From positions 46,502 through 110,501 of the forward strand of contig NZ_JAJAPB010000008.1 of assembly GCF_026226615.1 (NCBI RefSeq): a DNA stretch of 64,000 nt. The letters are read 5' to 3'. Of the stretch, positions 1 through 8,434 are shown in pieces; position 1 is the first letter of the stretch; each line of letters starts with the position of its first letter. The position numbers and the translations under genes were made by a program. The DNA comes from Geovibrio ferrireducens. GTDB lineage: Bacteria > Chrysiogenota > Deferribacteres > Deferribacterales > Geovibrionaceae. The notes beneath the pieces were generated by a model. It did no database searches, was not told the DNA's origin, and saw nothing but the letters and a program-made list of their open reading frames with translations.

Positions 1-1
1 A

Positions 2-1594
2 AACATAGCAGCTATGGTGAAAACCGCCCGTCACGCTCTGAGAAACTCCTACTTTGAGGCGGGAGCGGGGCTCACCGGAGCTAATGTTGCAGTGGCATCC
101 ACCGGAACCATAGGACTGGTGACTAACGAAGGCAACGCAAGGCTTTCCGCCACTGTTCCCCCTGTTCACTTTGTGCTTCTCGGCTATGAAAAGCTTGTGC
201 CGGATTTCAGAACAGCGCTGAAAGTAATAAGAATGCTCCCGAAAAGCGCAACCGGACAGCGAATCAGCACATACACCACATGGATAAAAGGTCAGGTTCC
301 CAGCGAAGCTTCCTCAACGGGTCATAAAGAGGTTCACTATATTTTCCTCGACAACGGAAGGCTCGCCTTCCTTGACCATCCTCTGTTCGCGGAAGCGCTG
401 AAATGCATGCGCTGCGGAAGCTGCGCCAATGTCTGTCCCGCCTATGAAATGGTGGGCGGTCACGTTTTCGGCCATGTTTATCTGGGTGCAATCGGCCTCA
501 TAATGACGGCTATGTTCCACGGTGAGGAAAAAGCCCGCGACATCCTTAAGATGTGCATCGGCTGCCGCGCCTGTTCAACAAACTGCCCGTCAGGGATTGA
601 CCTCCAGAAGATAATAGCCGAGCTCAATGTGAATATGGGCAGTAAATTCGGCCTGAATCCGCTTAAAAAATTCCTTTACAGCAACATATTAAGCAGCGGT
701 AAACGCTTCCGCGTGATAATGAAGGCGGGCTCCATCCTCGCAGCTCCGCTGACAGCGGGCGGCAGAATAAAGAAAATCCCCTTTGCGGGAAGAGAGATAA
801 ACTTCCGTGAGCTTCCCTCAATCAAGCAGAAAACATTTACAGATATTAACGGGCAGAGGGTAAACCCCTCCGCAGCAAAAGGAAGAGTATTCTTCTACCC
901 CGGATGCGCTGTGGAATACTTCTACCCGCAGATGGGAACAGCACTGGTAAGCTTCCTTGAAAAACAGGGGTATCAGGTTGATACTCCTGACAAAGCCACC
1001 TGCTGCGGCCTCCCCGCAATCCACGGTGGGGACGGGGAAGGCGGACGCAAGACCATCTCTGCCTGTCTCGCACAGATGAAAAACCCGGATGACTATAAGG
1101 CGTATCTAGTTCTCTGCCCAAGCTGCGGTTTTGCAGTGAAAGAGGACTTCAAACACTACACTGAAGATAAGCCGGAGGATTTCAAAAAAGCCGGACTGAT
1201 CTCAGACAAGGTTAAGTCCCTTGCAATGTTCATCAAAGAAGAAGGTCTGACCAATATCCCGTTTAATAAAGGGGCAAAAGTCACCTACCATACACCCTGC
1301 CACCAGAAACGTGGGCTTGGTTCCTCAGCAGAGGAGCTTCTCACCTCGCTTCTGGGTGAAAATTTCATCCCCATGACAGACAGCGACGTATGCTGCGGCT
1401 TCGGCGGCTCATGGTCGGTGGAATATCCGGGCATATCAGCGGGAATACTCGATAAAAAAACAGAAAATATAGATAAAACAGGCGCGGACACAGTTCTTAC
1501 CGACTGCCCCGGATGCGTTATCCAGATCGCGGGCGGACTGGGCAAAAAAGGGAAGAATATAAATGTTATGCACCTGTCGGAGTTTCTGAAATAG
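2..1594 (+). CDS. LutB-LutA-type lactate oxidation iron-sulfur protein, 5' end missing
   Basis: The frame is open to the left edge, so the true start lies outside the window and the ATG at 14 is internal. The visible part begins in a LUD domain (GLTGANVAVASTGT), then carries two ferredoxin-like 4Fe-4S motifs (CMRCGSCANVCP near residue 131 after that ATG, CIGCRACSTNCP near 180) and two CCG domains (CCGLP near 329, CCGFGGS near 460). LutB normally has LUD plus 4Fe-4S and LutA has the two CCG domains, so this is a LutB-LutA fusion of the kind known in Desulfovibrio. The family oxidises L-lactate to pyruvate in the cytoplasm or at the inner membrane. Which hydroxy acid this one takes is not visible; a LutC-like partner or a lactate permease would lie to the left. 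The family call is firm, the substrate is inferred. Confidence 0.85.
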   Translation, partial: NIAAMVKTARHALRNSYFEAGAGLTGANVAVASTGTIGLVTNEGNARLSATVPPVHFVLLGYEKLVPDFRTALKVIRMLPKSATGQRISTYTTWIKGQVPSEASSTGHKEVHYIFLDNGRLAFLDHPLFAEALKCMRCGSCANVCPAYEMVGGHVFGHVYLGAIGLIMTAMFHGEEKARDILKMCIGCRACSTNCPSGIDLQKIIAELNVNMGSKFGLNPLKKFLYSNILSSGKRFRVIMKAGSILAAPLTAGGRIKKIPFAGREINFRELPSIKQKTFTDINGQRVNPSAAKGRVFFYPGCAVEYFYPQMGTALVSFLEKQGYQVDTPDKATCCGLPAIHGGDGEGGRKTISACLAQMKNPDDYKAYLVLCPSCGFAVKEDFKHYTEDKPEDFKKAGLISDKVKSLAMFIKEEGLTNIPFNKGAKVTYHTPCHQKRGLGSSAEELLTSLLGENFIPMTDSDVCCGFGGSWSVEYPGISAGILDKKTENIDKTGADTVLTDCPGCVIQIAGGLGKKGKNINVMHLSEFLK

Positions 1595-1624
1595 GCTTTC
1601 TACCCCTCTCCTAACTTATCCTGT

Positions 1625-1660
1625 GTCCCCGCTTGATCTTCAGCGGGAAAAAGCGGGGAC
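1625..1660 (+). terminator. Perfect 10-bp inverted repeat after the LutB-like gene
   Basis: GTCCCCGCTT at 1625-1634 pairs exactly with AAGCGGGGAC at 1651-1660 around a 16-nt loop, 31 bases past the stop codon. No T-tract follows, so it may be a weak terminator or an mRNA 3'-end stabiliser. The remaining bases up to 1759 show nothing else. Confidence 0.35.
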
Positions 1661-1759
1661 GCAGAACACCTTAAACCGCCGTTACATTAATCCGCCCTTA
1701 ACTGCACTGAAACCGATGCGGACTCCGCAGCACTCAGGCTCATAACGTAAAACAAATGT

Positions 1760-1788
1760 TTGAAAATAATGAAATTACATAGTATTAT
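1760..1788 (+). promoter_or_regulatory. Sigma-70 type promoter for the amino acid symporter
   Basis: TTGAAA (1760-1765), a 17-bp spacer and TATTAT (1783-1788) lie about 30 bp upstream of the GTG start at 1819. The start is further marked by a run of five G just before it (Shine-Dalgarno). Confidence 0.5.
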
Positions 1789-1818
1789 CTCCACTTACAA
1801 CTTTATTGGGGGTAAACA

Positions 1819-3162
1819 GTGGAGCAATTTCAAAACCTTCTTAATGCGGTAGGCAATATAGTTTGGGGCCCGCCGCTTCTGGTCTTACTCGTGGGCACGG
1901 GAATCTGGCTCACAATCAATCTCAGGTTCCTTCAGTTCACAAAACTTTTTCACTCACTCTGGCTCGCTCTCATTAAAAAGAGAGAGAAAGACGACCATCC
2001 CGGAGACATCACACACTTTCAGGCGCTTATGACTGCTCTTTCCGCCACGGTGGGAACGGGTAACATAGCGGGTGTTGCAACAGCAATAGCCATAGGCGGC
2101 CCCGGTGCGATGTTCTGGATGTGGATGACCGGCCTTGTGGGCATGGCAACCAAATACGCGGAAGCCGTACTCGCAGTTAAGTACCGTGTTCAGAAAGCCG
2201 ACGGCTCAATGAGCGGCGGACCTATGTACTATATCTCAAACGGTCTGGGCTGGAAAAAACTCGGTATTCTTTTCGCAGTCTTTGCTGTGGTGGCTTCATT
2301 CGGTATCGGCAACATGGTTCAGTCAAACTCGGTTGCTGACGCTATGAGAAGCACCTTCGGCATACCTGCGCATTATACCGGCATCACGCTGATGTTCATC
2401 ACGGCGCTGGTTGTTCTCGGCGGGATTAAAAGCATAGGCAAAGTTACAAGCGTACTTGTACCTATCATGATTGTTTTCTATGTATTAAGCTCAATCGCTA
2501 TCCTTGTTATGTACGCAGGTCACATTCCCGGTGCTTTTGCTCTCATATTTGAGAAAGCCTTCTCCCCCACAGCCGCCACGGGCGGTTTCGCAGGAGCAGG
2601 TGTTATGCTCGCCATCAGGATGGGTGTCGCAAGAGGCGTTTTCTCCAACGAATCAGGCCTCGGAAGCTCACCCATAGCCGCTGCTGCTGCGCAGACGAAA
2701 CACCCCGTTACTCAGGCTCTTGTCTCCATGACGCAGACCTTCATCGACACTATTATAGTTTGTACGATGACTGGCCTTGTCCTCATAGTAACAGACACAT
2801 GGGCAAGCGGCAGAAACGGCGCTGACCTCACCACATTCGCTTTCTCCACCGGTTTTTCCGGCGGTGCGGTAGTTGTGGCGGTAAGCCTTGCACTTTTCGC
2901 TTACTCAACCATCCTCGGCTGGTGCTACTACGGCGAAAGATCAATGGAGTATCTCTTCGGGCTTAAGTCCATACCTGTTTACAGATACGTATTCATCGTA
3001 TTTGTCGGTGTGGGCGCAATCTCAAAGCTTGATATTGTTTGGCTGCTTTCAGATGTTTTCAACGGACTGATGGCAGTGCCCAACCTTATAGGTCTTCTGG
3101 GACTTACCCCTGTGGTGGTCAAGGAAACCAAAGACTACTTCGCTAAACTCGGCAACGAATAA
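1819..3162 (+). CDS. Sodium:alanine (glycine) symporter, AGCS family
   Basis: A 447-residue inner-membrane protein with about 11 hydrophobic segments and the AGCS signature near residue 80 ([18 protein letters not shown]), plus the conserved [10 protein letters not shown] loop near residue 276. The family takes up alanine, glycine or D-alanine with Na+. The start is GTG, chosen for the GGGGG Shine-Dalgarno sequence 6-7 bases upstream; the next in-frame ATG would delete the first helix. It has its own promoter and terminator, so it is a single-gene unit. The family is clear; the exact amino acid is not. Confidence 0.9.
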   Translation: MEQFQNLLNAVGNIVWGPPLLVLLVGTGIWLTINLRFLQFTKLFHSLWLALIKKREKDDHPGDITHFQALMTALSATVGTGNIAGVATAIAIGGPGAMFWMWMTGLVGMATKYAEAVLAVKYRVQKADGSMSGGPMYYISNGLGWKKLGILFAVFAVVASFGIGNMVQSNSVADAMRSTFGIPAHYTGITLMFITALVVLGGIKSIGKVTSVLVPIMIVFYVLSSIAILVMYAGHIPGAFALIFEKAFSPTAATGGFAGAGVMLAIRMGVARGVFSNESGLGSSPIAAAAAQTKHPVTQALVSMTQTFIDTIIVCTMTGLVLIVTDTWASGRNGADLTTFAFSTGFSGGAVVVAVSLALFAYSTILGWCYYGERSMEYLFGLKSIPVYRYVFIVFVGVGAISKLDIVWLLSDVFNGLMAVPNLIGLLGLTPVVVKETKDYFAKLGNE

Positions 3163-3174
3163 CAAAAATCAGAC

Positions 3175-3205
3175 AGGCGTGCTCAGACTGGGCACGCCTT
3201 TTTTA
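3175..3205 (+). terminator. Intrinsic terminator of the symporter gene
   Basis: AGGCGTGC (3175-3182) pairs with GCACGCCT (3192-3199), followed by a T-run to 3204, 12 bases after the stop codon. A textbook Rho-independent terminator. Confidence 0.85.
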
Positions 3206-3206
3206 A

Positions 3207-3277
3207 GATTGCTTCACTTCATTCACAATGACAGTAAGTTACGTCACTGCGAGGAGCAACAGTGACGCGGCAGTCTC
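3207..3277. repeat. Degenerate palindromic dispersed repeat
   Basis: The block begins GATTGCTTC, continues through CACAATGACA, then CACTGCGAGGAGC and ends CGCGGCAGTCTC. This matches the plan of the common bacterial palindromic repeat with GATTGCTTC at one end, GCAATGAC / GTCATTGCGAGGAGC in the middle and an inverted end. It sits in the convergent gap between the symporter and the radical SAM gene, has no coding capacity and has lost perfect symmetry. The match is to remembered consensus sequences, so confidence is moderate. Confidence 0.5.
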
Positions 3278-3332
3278 ACTTTTTTCCCAGACAGCAAGCT
3301 TGAGACAGACTCAACCCGGTACGTCTTTTCTT

Positions 3333-4685
3333 TTATATATACTCCTGCAAGCCTTCTTTTACCTCTTCATAGGCGGCAAGCCTGACGGGCATCACTCCGG
3401 TTCCGGCGAAGCATGCGGCCTCATCAGCCTCAAGGACAATGTCATCACCAGTGCGGTAACGCTCCACGGTTATCTTCTTGCTCTTTGTCACCTTCACTTC
3501 GGTAAACGGGTTATGGTAGCTCACGGAGCCGAGCTGGCGCGCTGCTGAGTAACGCACTGTCATTTGCAGGCCGGATAAATCAAGCCCTGCAAGGAGTGAG
3601 GGGTGTATAAAAAGCTCACTGCCGTTCAGCGTGAACTGTCTGCTGTCCGCCAGCGATGCGGCAATTCCCTCTGCCCTCTCCCCTTTGAGGCTGACAGTCC
3701 TTATATGCCCGCTTCCGGTGAGTGTTTCATAATCCTTCATGATGAATTCGGCGTTGCGCCTGCGGGCGCCCACTGCCTGAAAACGGTTTTTATAAACGAA
3801 TGAGCAGTAATTGACGGGCAGATTAATGTTATTCTCTTTGCCGTATTTGATAAGCTCCAGCGCAGTCAGTTCAGACTCCAGAACAGTTACCCTTTCGCCG
3901 TGTATGTACGTATAATTTTTCTTAATGAGCTTTTCAAAGTTGTATGGGGTAAGCCTAAGCTGATGCAGGTTAAGGTGCTTCACACCGCATTCCGCAAGCT
4001 CAGGCATAAGCTTCTGCAAAAGCTCCTTTTCCTCCGGGACAGCGGGAATCTCGACTGTGACCGTGGGGATAATTCCACAGGCACGTTTCAGATTGTCCAG
4101 TTTGTAGGATGTGGCTCCGATGTCAAAGCGGATCTCATCAAGTCCTGCATCTCTCAATTGAGCCAGTATCTCCGAATCAGCCAGTGTGCCGTTGGTGTAC
4201 ATCCAAAGGTATATATTGCTCCCGAAGGCTTTTTTTATGGTGCGTATGAAGGCCAGAGTGAGCTTAGGCGTGAGCAGAGGCTCGCCCCCGCTGATGCTTG
4301 CGCCCTTGAAGCCGAACTTTTTGAGATAGGCGGCGTATTCCTCCGGTGCGGGAAAGGTAACTGTGTTAGTGGCGGGAACGCCCTTCTCATCCTGGGATGC
4401 CGGGCAGTAAAAACAGGCGCAGTTGCATTTGTTATTGATAAACAGGCATGACCACTCACCGCTTCCGCAGAGGCGGCAGCCGGGGGAAAGGTTTTCAGAG
4501 TCCGCCTTTGTTCCGGCATAGTCCCACTTGATTTTATCTTTCAGGCTCTCAAGAAGCTCTTCTCTTTTTAAAACGGCCGATACGGCCTCATCAGGTGTGA
4601 GAAAACGGAGGGAATCATACCGCTCCCCGTATTCTTTTTTTGCTGAATCTACAAAGCTGTTTAAATAATTGGCATCCACGCCCAT
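3333..4685 (-). CDS. Radical SAM protein of unknown function
   Basis: A 450-residue protein with the CxxxCxxC [4Fe-4S] motif as CNCACFYC near residues 87-94, followed by the GGEPL SAM-binding motif near residue 132 (SISGGEPLLTP). Two more cysteines stand just before the core (CRLCGSGEWSC), a layout seen in activating-enzyme-like and PqqE-like radical SAM proteins. The C-terminal 120 residues are predicted beta-rich and match nothing I recognise. No partner peptide, glycyl radical enzyme or cofactor gene is adjacent; the symporter converges on it and the zinc-ribbon gene lies 80 bp upstream. Superfamily is certain, reaction unknown. Confidence 0.85.
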   Translation of the reverse strand: MGVDANYLNSFVDSAKKEYGERYDSLRFLTPDEAVSAVLKREELLESLKDKIKWDYAGTKADSENLSPGCRLCGSGEWSCLFINNKCNCACFYCPASQDEKGVPATNTVTFPAPEEYAAYLKKFGFKGASISGGEPLLTPKLTLAFIRTIKKAFGSNIYLWMYTNGTLADSEILAQLRDAGLDEIRFDIGATSYKLDNLKRACGIIPTVTVEIPAVPEEKELLQKLMPELAECGVKHLNLHQLRLTPYNFEKLIKKNYTYIHGERVTVLESELTALELIKYGKENNINLPVNYCSFVYKNRFQAVGARRRNAEFIMKDYETLTGSGHIRTVSLKGERAEGIAASLADSRQFTLNGSELFIHPSLLAGLDLSGLQMTVRYSAARQLGSVSYHNPFTEVKVTKSKKITVERYRTGDDIVLEADEAACFAGTGVMPVRLAAYEEVKEGLQEYI

Positions 4686-4765
4686 CTGCCCTCCCCTGAG
4701 GAAACACGGGGATAATAGCTTATACGGCGGAAGAAATATACAGGAATTTTTGACCTTTACTGAAC

Positions 4766-4912
4766 CTATCTCTTAAATGTGACAATGTTTTTGCAGCGTG
4801 GGCATTTGATCTGGACAAGGTTGACATCCCCTTTCATCAGAAGTTTGCTGCAGTTCGGGCATCTGTATTCCTTTTCATTGTCCGCAGGTTTTACAGTCTG
4901 TTCTTCCTTCAT
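4766..4912 (-). CDS. 48-residue Com-like zinc-ribbon protein
   Basis: The C-terminal two thirds hold two CPxC knuckles (YRCPNCSKLLMKG and IKCPRCKNIVTF) spaced like the zinc finger of phage Mu Com, a translational activator of mom. An upstream in-frame ATG at 4951 would give 61 residues, but it has no ribosome site; the ATG at 4912 is preceded by GGGAGGGG with good spacing, so that start is chosen. No other phage gene is nearby, so it is a free-standing chromosomal relative. It probably binds RNA or stabilises a larger complex, but nothing in the sequence fixes a role. Confidence 0.7.
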   Translation of the reverse strand: MKEEQTVKPADNEKEYRCPNCSKLLMKGDVNLVQIKCPRCKNIVTFKR

Positions 4913-5045
4913 CAAATTTAACCCCTCCCAAAGCTGATTTCTGAAAAGCATACGAGTTTATTAGCAGTATCAATTAAAGTTTTAAACTTCTAACTCGCTT
5001 GCGGCGTGTTGTCAATCATTTTCGGATAAACTTCCGCAAATTAGT

Positions 5046-5807
5046 TCACTCGGAATAGCGGTTAAGCATCAGCACACCGCACAGAAAAGCGGCGACAGTA
5101 AGAACAATCAGGGTTATCAGAGACATAATGACAGAGGAGTCCATGTTTACGGCACGTATAATAATATTCGTATGAGTGAGCGGAAATATATAGACCAGCT
5201 TATTAAGCAGGGAAGGCAGATTATCGACAGGGTAGAACGTGCCTGAAAAGAAGTTCATGGGCATGATAAAGAAATTCATTATCATTGCATTTGCTTCCAT
5301 ATCCTTGAGATACAGGCCTATCATAACCCCCAAGGAAGAGAAAAAAAGCAGATTGAAAAATATGGCAACTACGGAGTAAAAGCCGAACGGGAAAACATCA
5401 AACAGCAGAAACCCCGCAGACATAACCACAACGGAAGCCATAACCCCTCGCAGAATGCCCGACATCACAAGCCCGGTCATAACAGAAAGCGCTGAAACCG
5501 GGGATGTTATGATATTCTGAAAACTTTTAGTGTACAGTCTGCCGAAGCTGACCGAGGTCATTACCAGATTGTATGAGTTCATCATTGATGTCATGCAGAC
5601 TATCCCCTGCACAAGGAAATACTCATACCGCACCCCGTCAAAACTTATGCGTGAACCGAACCCGAACCCGAATGCCGTAAGAAATATAAGCGGCGATACA
5701 AGGGAGTAAACAACGAAGCCGAACTTTTTAAGCTTATTTTTAAGGAGAAGCATTTCCCGAAGAAAAACAGCCCATGTTCCGTAAGCAAAGTCATACACCG
5801 TGTTCAT
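5046..5807 (-). CDS. ABC-2 type transporter permease (haem operon)
   Basis: A 253-residue, six-helix membrane protein with the ABC-2 signature late in the sequence (NFFSGTFYPVDNLPSLLNKL, near residue 180) typical of DrrB/NodJ-like exporters. It overlaps the stop of the ATPase gene before it by 17 bases, and a GGGGG ribosome site stands 5 bases upstream of its ATG. It is the last gene of the haem operon. Together with the ATPase it should form a two-subunit transporter; an export substrate linked to haem or haem breakdown products is inference. A paralogous pair sits in the riboswitch operon at 19390-20966. Confidence 0.85.
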   Translation of the reverse strand: MNTVYDFAYGTWAVFLREMLLLKNKLKKFGFVVYSLVSPLIFLTAFGFGFGSRISFDGVRYEYFLVQGIVCMTSMMNSYNLVMTSVSFGRLYTKSFQNIITSPVSALSVMTGLVMSGILRGVMASVVVMSAGFLLFDVFPFGFYSVVAIFFNLLFFSSLGVMIGLYLKDMEANAMIMNFFIMPMNFFSGTFYPVDNLPSLLNKLVYIFPLTHTNIIIRAVNMDSSVIMSLITLIVLTVAAFLCGVLMLNRYSE

Positions 5808-6636
5808 TAATTCCCCCTTCGCTCACCACAACATCCTCAAGACGGGCATCCCTCACTGTGTAGCCCGCTGTTCCGTTTTCTCTTACGGCGGCATCAAGCT
5901 CATCTCTGCTGCGGACAATGCGGAAAATGCGGCAGCCGTCTGACCCGCTGGTTTCAAGAACATACCTGCCTGTCTCGCTTATCAGTTCCTCCGGTGTACC
6001 CATGCGCTTTATCTTTCCTGCGGACATAATCGCCACCCTGTCGCACAGGTTTTCCGCTTCTTCCGTGTAGTGAGTGGTGAGGAGGATGGATTTGCCCCTG
6101 CTTTTTATCTGGGCTATCAGGTTCCATATTTCCCTGCGGATAGACGGATCAAGCCCAAGCGTGGGTTCGTCCAGAAGAATAAGCTCCGGATCAGCCAGCA
6201 TCACCCTTGCTATTATCACCCTTCTTTTCTGTCCGCCGGAGAGCTTGTCCACCGGCTCATTCTTTTTGGAAATTATGCCGAAATGCTCCATAACATCCGT
6301 AATTGCGCTTCGGGAACAGGGAACCCTGCGCAGAGCGGCATAAACACGCAGATTATCATAAACGGTGAGTTCACCCTCCAGATTGTTTTCCTGCGGCACA
6401 ACAGCAACAGACTGACGCACTCCGCGCCTGTCTCCCATTACATCACACCCGTTTACCTCAATGGAGCCCGAATCTGGTCTGGTCAGTGTGGAAATCATTT
6501 TGATAACGGTTGTCTTACCAGCTCCGTTGGGTCCGAGAAGGCCGAAGATCTCGCCTTTCCTGATGTGAAAGCTCACTCCGTCAACAGCCTTTACGTTCTT
6601 ATAAGATTTATGAAGGTTTTCTATTTTAAGAATCAA
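5791..6636 (-). CDS. ABC transporter ATPase, DrrA-like (haem operon)
   Basis: A 281-residue nucleotide-binding protein with Walker A (GPNGAGKTT, near 35), the signature LSGGQKRR (near 135), Walker B (LILLDEPTLGLDP) and the H-loop (LLTTHYTEEAE). The roughly 60-residue C-terminal extension is typical of DrrA-type exporters. The start overlaps the stop of the importer ATPase gene by 4 bases (ATGA), so the genes are translationally coupled. It drives the permease that follows. The substrate is unknown. Confidence 0.88.
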   Translation of the reverse strand: MILKIENLHKSYKNVKAVDGVSFHIRKGEIFGLLGPNGAGKTTVIKMISTLTRPDSGSIEVNGCDVMGDRRGVRQSVAVVPQENNLEGELTVYDNLRVYAALRRVPCSRSAITDVMEHFGIISKKNEPVDKLSGGQKRRVIIARVMLADPELILLDEPTLGLDPSIRREIWNLIAQIKSRGKSILLTTHYTEEAENLCDRVAIMSAGKIKRMGTPEELISETGRYVLETSGSDGCRIFRIVRSRDELDAAVRENGTAGYTVRDARLEDVVVSEGGINEHGV

Positions 6637-7430
6637 TGTCTTACTCCGAGGGGGACGGCCACTGTCTTTTCTATTCCTTCCTCATTTATTCTGATAATTT
6701 TTGAGCGGATATTGAAAACACGGCTTATATTCTCCGCACACAATACATCTTCCGGTGCTCCGTCCGCAACTGTTATGCCGTCCTTAAGGGCAGTTATTCT
6801 GTGGCTGAACGCAGCGGCGAGATTCAGATCATGCAGAACCATGATTACTGTCAGCCCATGCTCATCATTAAGCCTGCTTAAAAGCTCCAGAACCTCAAAC
6901 TGGTGGTGAATATCCAGATAGGTTGTAGGTTCATCCAGAAGTAGAATCTCCGGTTTCTGAGCAAGGGACATGGCTATCCAAGCCCTCTGCCTTTCCCCGC
7001 CGGAAAGCTGACCTATGCGTTTAAAGCGCTTGTCAGCAAGCCCTGTGGCCTCTATAGCCCAGTTTACCGCATCCCTGTCCTCATCCGTGTAGCGGTTCAT
7101 AAAACCGTGATGCGGTGTGCGCCCGAACGCCACAAGACAGTGAACAGGCAGATCCATAGGCGCTGAAGGCGACTGCGGCAGTATGCCTATCTTTTTTGCT
7201 ATGCTCCTGTCATCCATCTCAGAAATAGCTTTCCCATCAAGGAGAACCTGACCTGAAAAGGGTTTCAGCAGCCTGCCCGCCGTTTTCAGCAGAGTGGATT
7301 TACCCGACCCGTTGGGGCCGATGACAGTTGTTATCCGCCCCTTTTCAAAACATAGGGACACGCCCCTGAGAACCTCTTTTTTTGCATATCCGGCACGCAG
7401 TTCGTTTACACTCAGGCATCCGGTCATCAT
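6633..7430 (-). CDS. Haem/iron-chelate importer ATPase (FecE/HmuV-like)
   Basis: A 265-residue ATPase of the FecE/BtuD/HmuV group: Walker A GPNGSGKST near residue 38, signature LSGGERQRAWIAMSLAQ near 143, Walker B LLLDEPTTYLDI and switch His in VLHDLNLAAA. It overlaps the permease gene before it by 4 bases and is followed by the ABC-2 ATPase with the same overlap. With the permease and binding protein upstream it forms a type II importer. The operon (receptor, HutX, HutW) makes haem the likely substrate. Confidence 0.9.
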   Translation of the reverse strand: MMTGCLSVNELRAGYAKKEVLRGVSLCFEKGRITTVIGPNGSGKSTLLKTAGRLLKPFSGQVLLDGKAISEMDDRSIAKKIGILPQSPSAPMDLPVHCLVAFGRTPHHGFMNRYTDEDRDAVNWAIEATGLADKRFKRIGQLSGGERQRAWIAMSLAQKPEILLLDEPTTYLDIHHQFEVLELLSRLNDEHGLTVIMVLHDLNLAAAFSHRITALKDGITVADGAPEDVLCAENISRVFNIRSKIIRINEEGIEKTVAVPLGVRH

Positions 7431-8434
7431 TTTATGCCTCTTGTGAGAAGATAAAGGAAGAACGGCGCACCCAGAAATGCCATCAGTATGCCCACAGGCA
7501 GTTCGTATGGAGAAAAGAGTGTTCTTGCAGCCGTGTCCGCAAATATTACGGTCACTGCGCCGAAAAGAGCGCTGAACGGAATGAGAAACCTGTTGTCTGA
7601 GCCGATTATAAGTCTTGTTATATGAGGAATAATCAGCCCCACAAACCCCAGAAGACCGACTGCCGAAACTGCTGATGCGGCAAGGAGAGCGGCCAGAATG
7701 GTAAGCATAAATTTTGCTCTCTCCACATTAAGCCCCAGACCGCGGGCTATGTCATCGCCAAGAGCGAGAATATTAAGATATTTTGCCCCGAATACAGCAC
7801 CGAAAAGCCCCACCGCGGAATAAGGGAGAACCATGTAGAAATGGTTCCAGCTTTTTCCGTTCAGCGCTCCTGCCATCCAGTTTACCGTGCCCTGAACCCT
7901 GTCGCTGAAAAGCACTGTCAGGGCGGACATAAAAGCTCCGAGAAATGCTGAAAGCGCAACACCCGCTAGCACAAGGCGCAGTGTGTGCGCTCCGCCGTCA
8001 TAAGCAATAAAATAGATTATAAGAGCGGCGCCCACCGCCCCCAGAAAAGCCGCAGGAGGAACCACAGCCGACTGGGACGGAAACAGAATCATAACCGTCA
8101 TGGCGGCGAGCCCCGCTCCGGCGGAAATTCCTATTATGCCGGGATCAGCCAGCGGGTTTTTGAGTATTGACTGGAGTATGGCTCCGGAAAGAGCAAGGTT
8201 TATCCCAACAAGTCCGCCTACCAGAATGCGCGGCAGACGGATGTTCATTATCACCTGATATATGCCCTGATTCGCATCTGCGGAGGTGAATACCGCAAAA
8301 AAGTCTCCGGGGCTGATGCCCACAGAGCCTTTTGCGATACTGAGAATAAGCCCGCAAAGAAGGAGCCCAGCACCGAGAAAGGCGGTGAGAAAGCGTTTTC
8401 TGGTTTCGGGATCGGTTACAGCATCATATTTCAT
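7427..8434 (-). CDS. Haem/iron-chelate importer permease (FecCD family)
   Basis: A 335-residue permease with about 10 membrane segments and the FecCD hallmarks: MNIRLPRILVGGLVGINLAL near residue 63, NPLADPGIIGISAGAG near 93 and GLLGFVGLIIPHITRLIIG near 260 (the loop touching the ATPase). It overlaps both neighbours by 4 bases. It carries its ligand across the inner membrane with the ATPase at 6633 and the binding protein at 8431. Haem is the inferred ligand; the fold alone does not separate haem from siderophores or corrinoids. Confidence 0.9.
   Translation of the reverse strand: MKYDAVTDPETRKRFLTAFLGAGLLLCGLILSIAKGSVGISPGDFFAVFTSADANQGIYQVIMNIRLPRILVGGLVGINLALSGAILQSILKNPLADPGIIGISAGAGLAAMTVMILFPSQSAVVPPAAFLGAVGAALIIYFIAYDGGAHTLRLVLAGVALSAFLGAFMSALTVLFSDRVQGTVNWMAGALNGKSWNHFYMVLPYSAVGLFGAVFGAKYLNILALGDDIARGLGLNVERAKFMLTILAALLAASAVSAVGLLGFVGLIIPHITRLIIGSDNRFLIPFSALFGAVTVIFADTAARTLFSPYELPVGILMAFLGAPFFLYLLTRGIK

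Noticed and set aside
4766..4912. Mu-like prophage remnant
   Set aside because: Only the Com-like zinc ribbon is present; no other phage gene or attachment repeat nearby.
6070..6909. 279-codon plus-strand frame across two ABC ATPase genes
   Set aside because: Antisense shadow of two well-conserved ATPase genes; no family resemblance.
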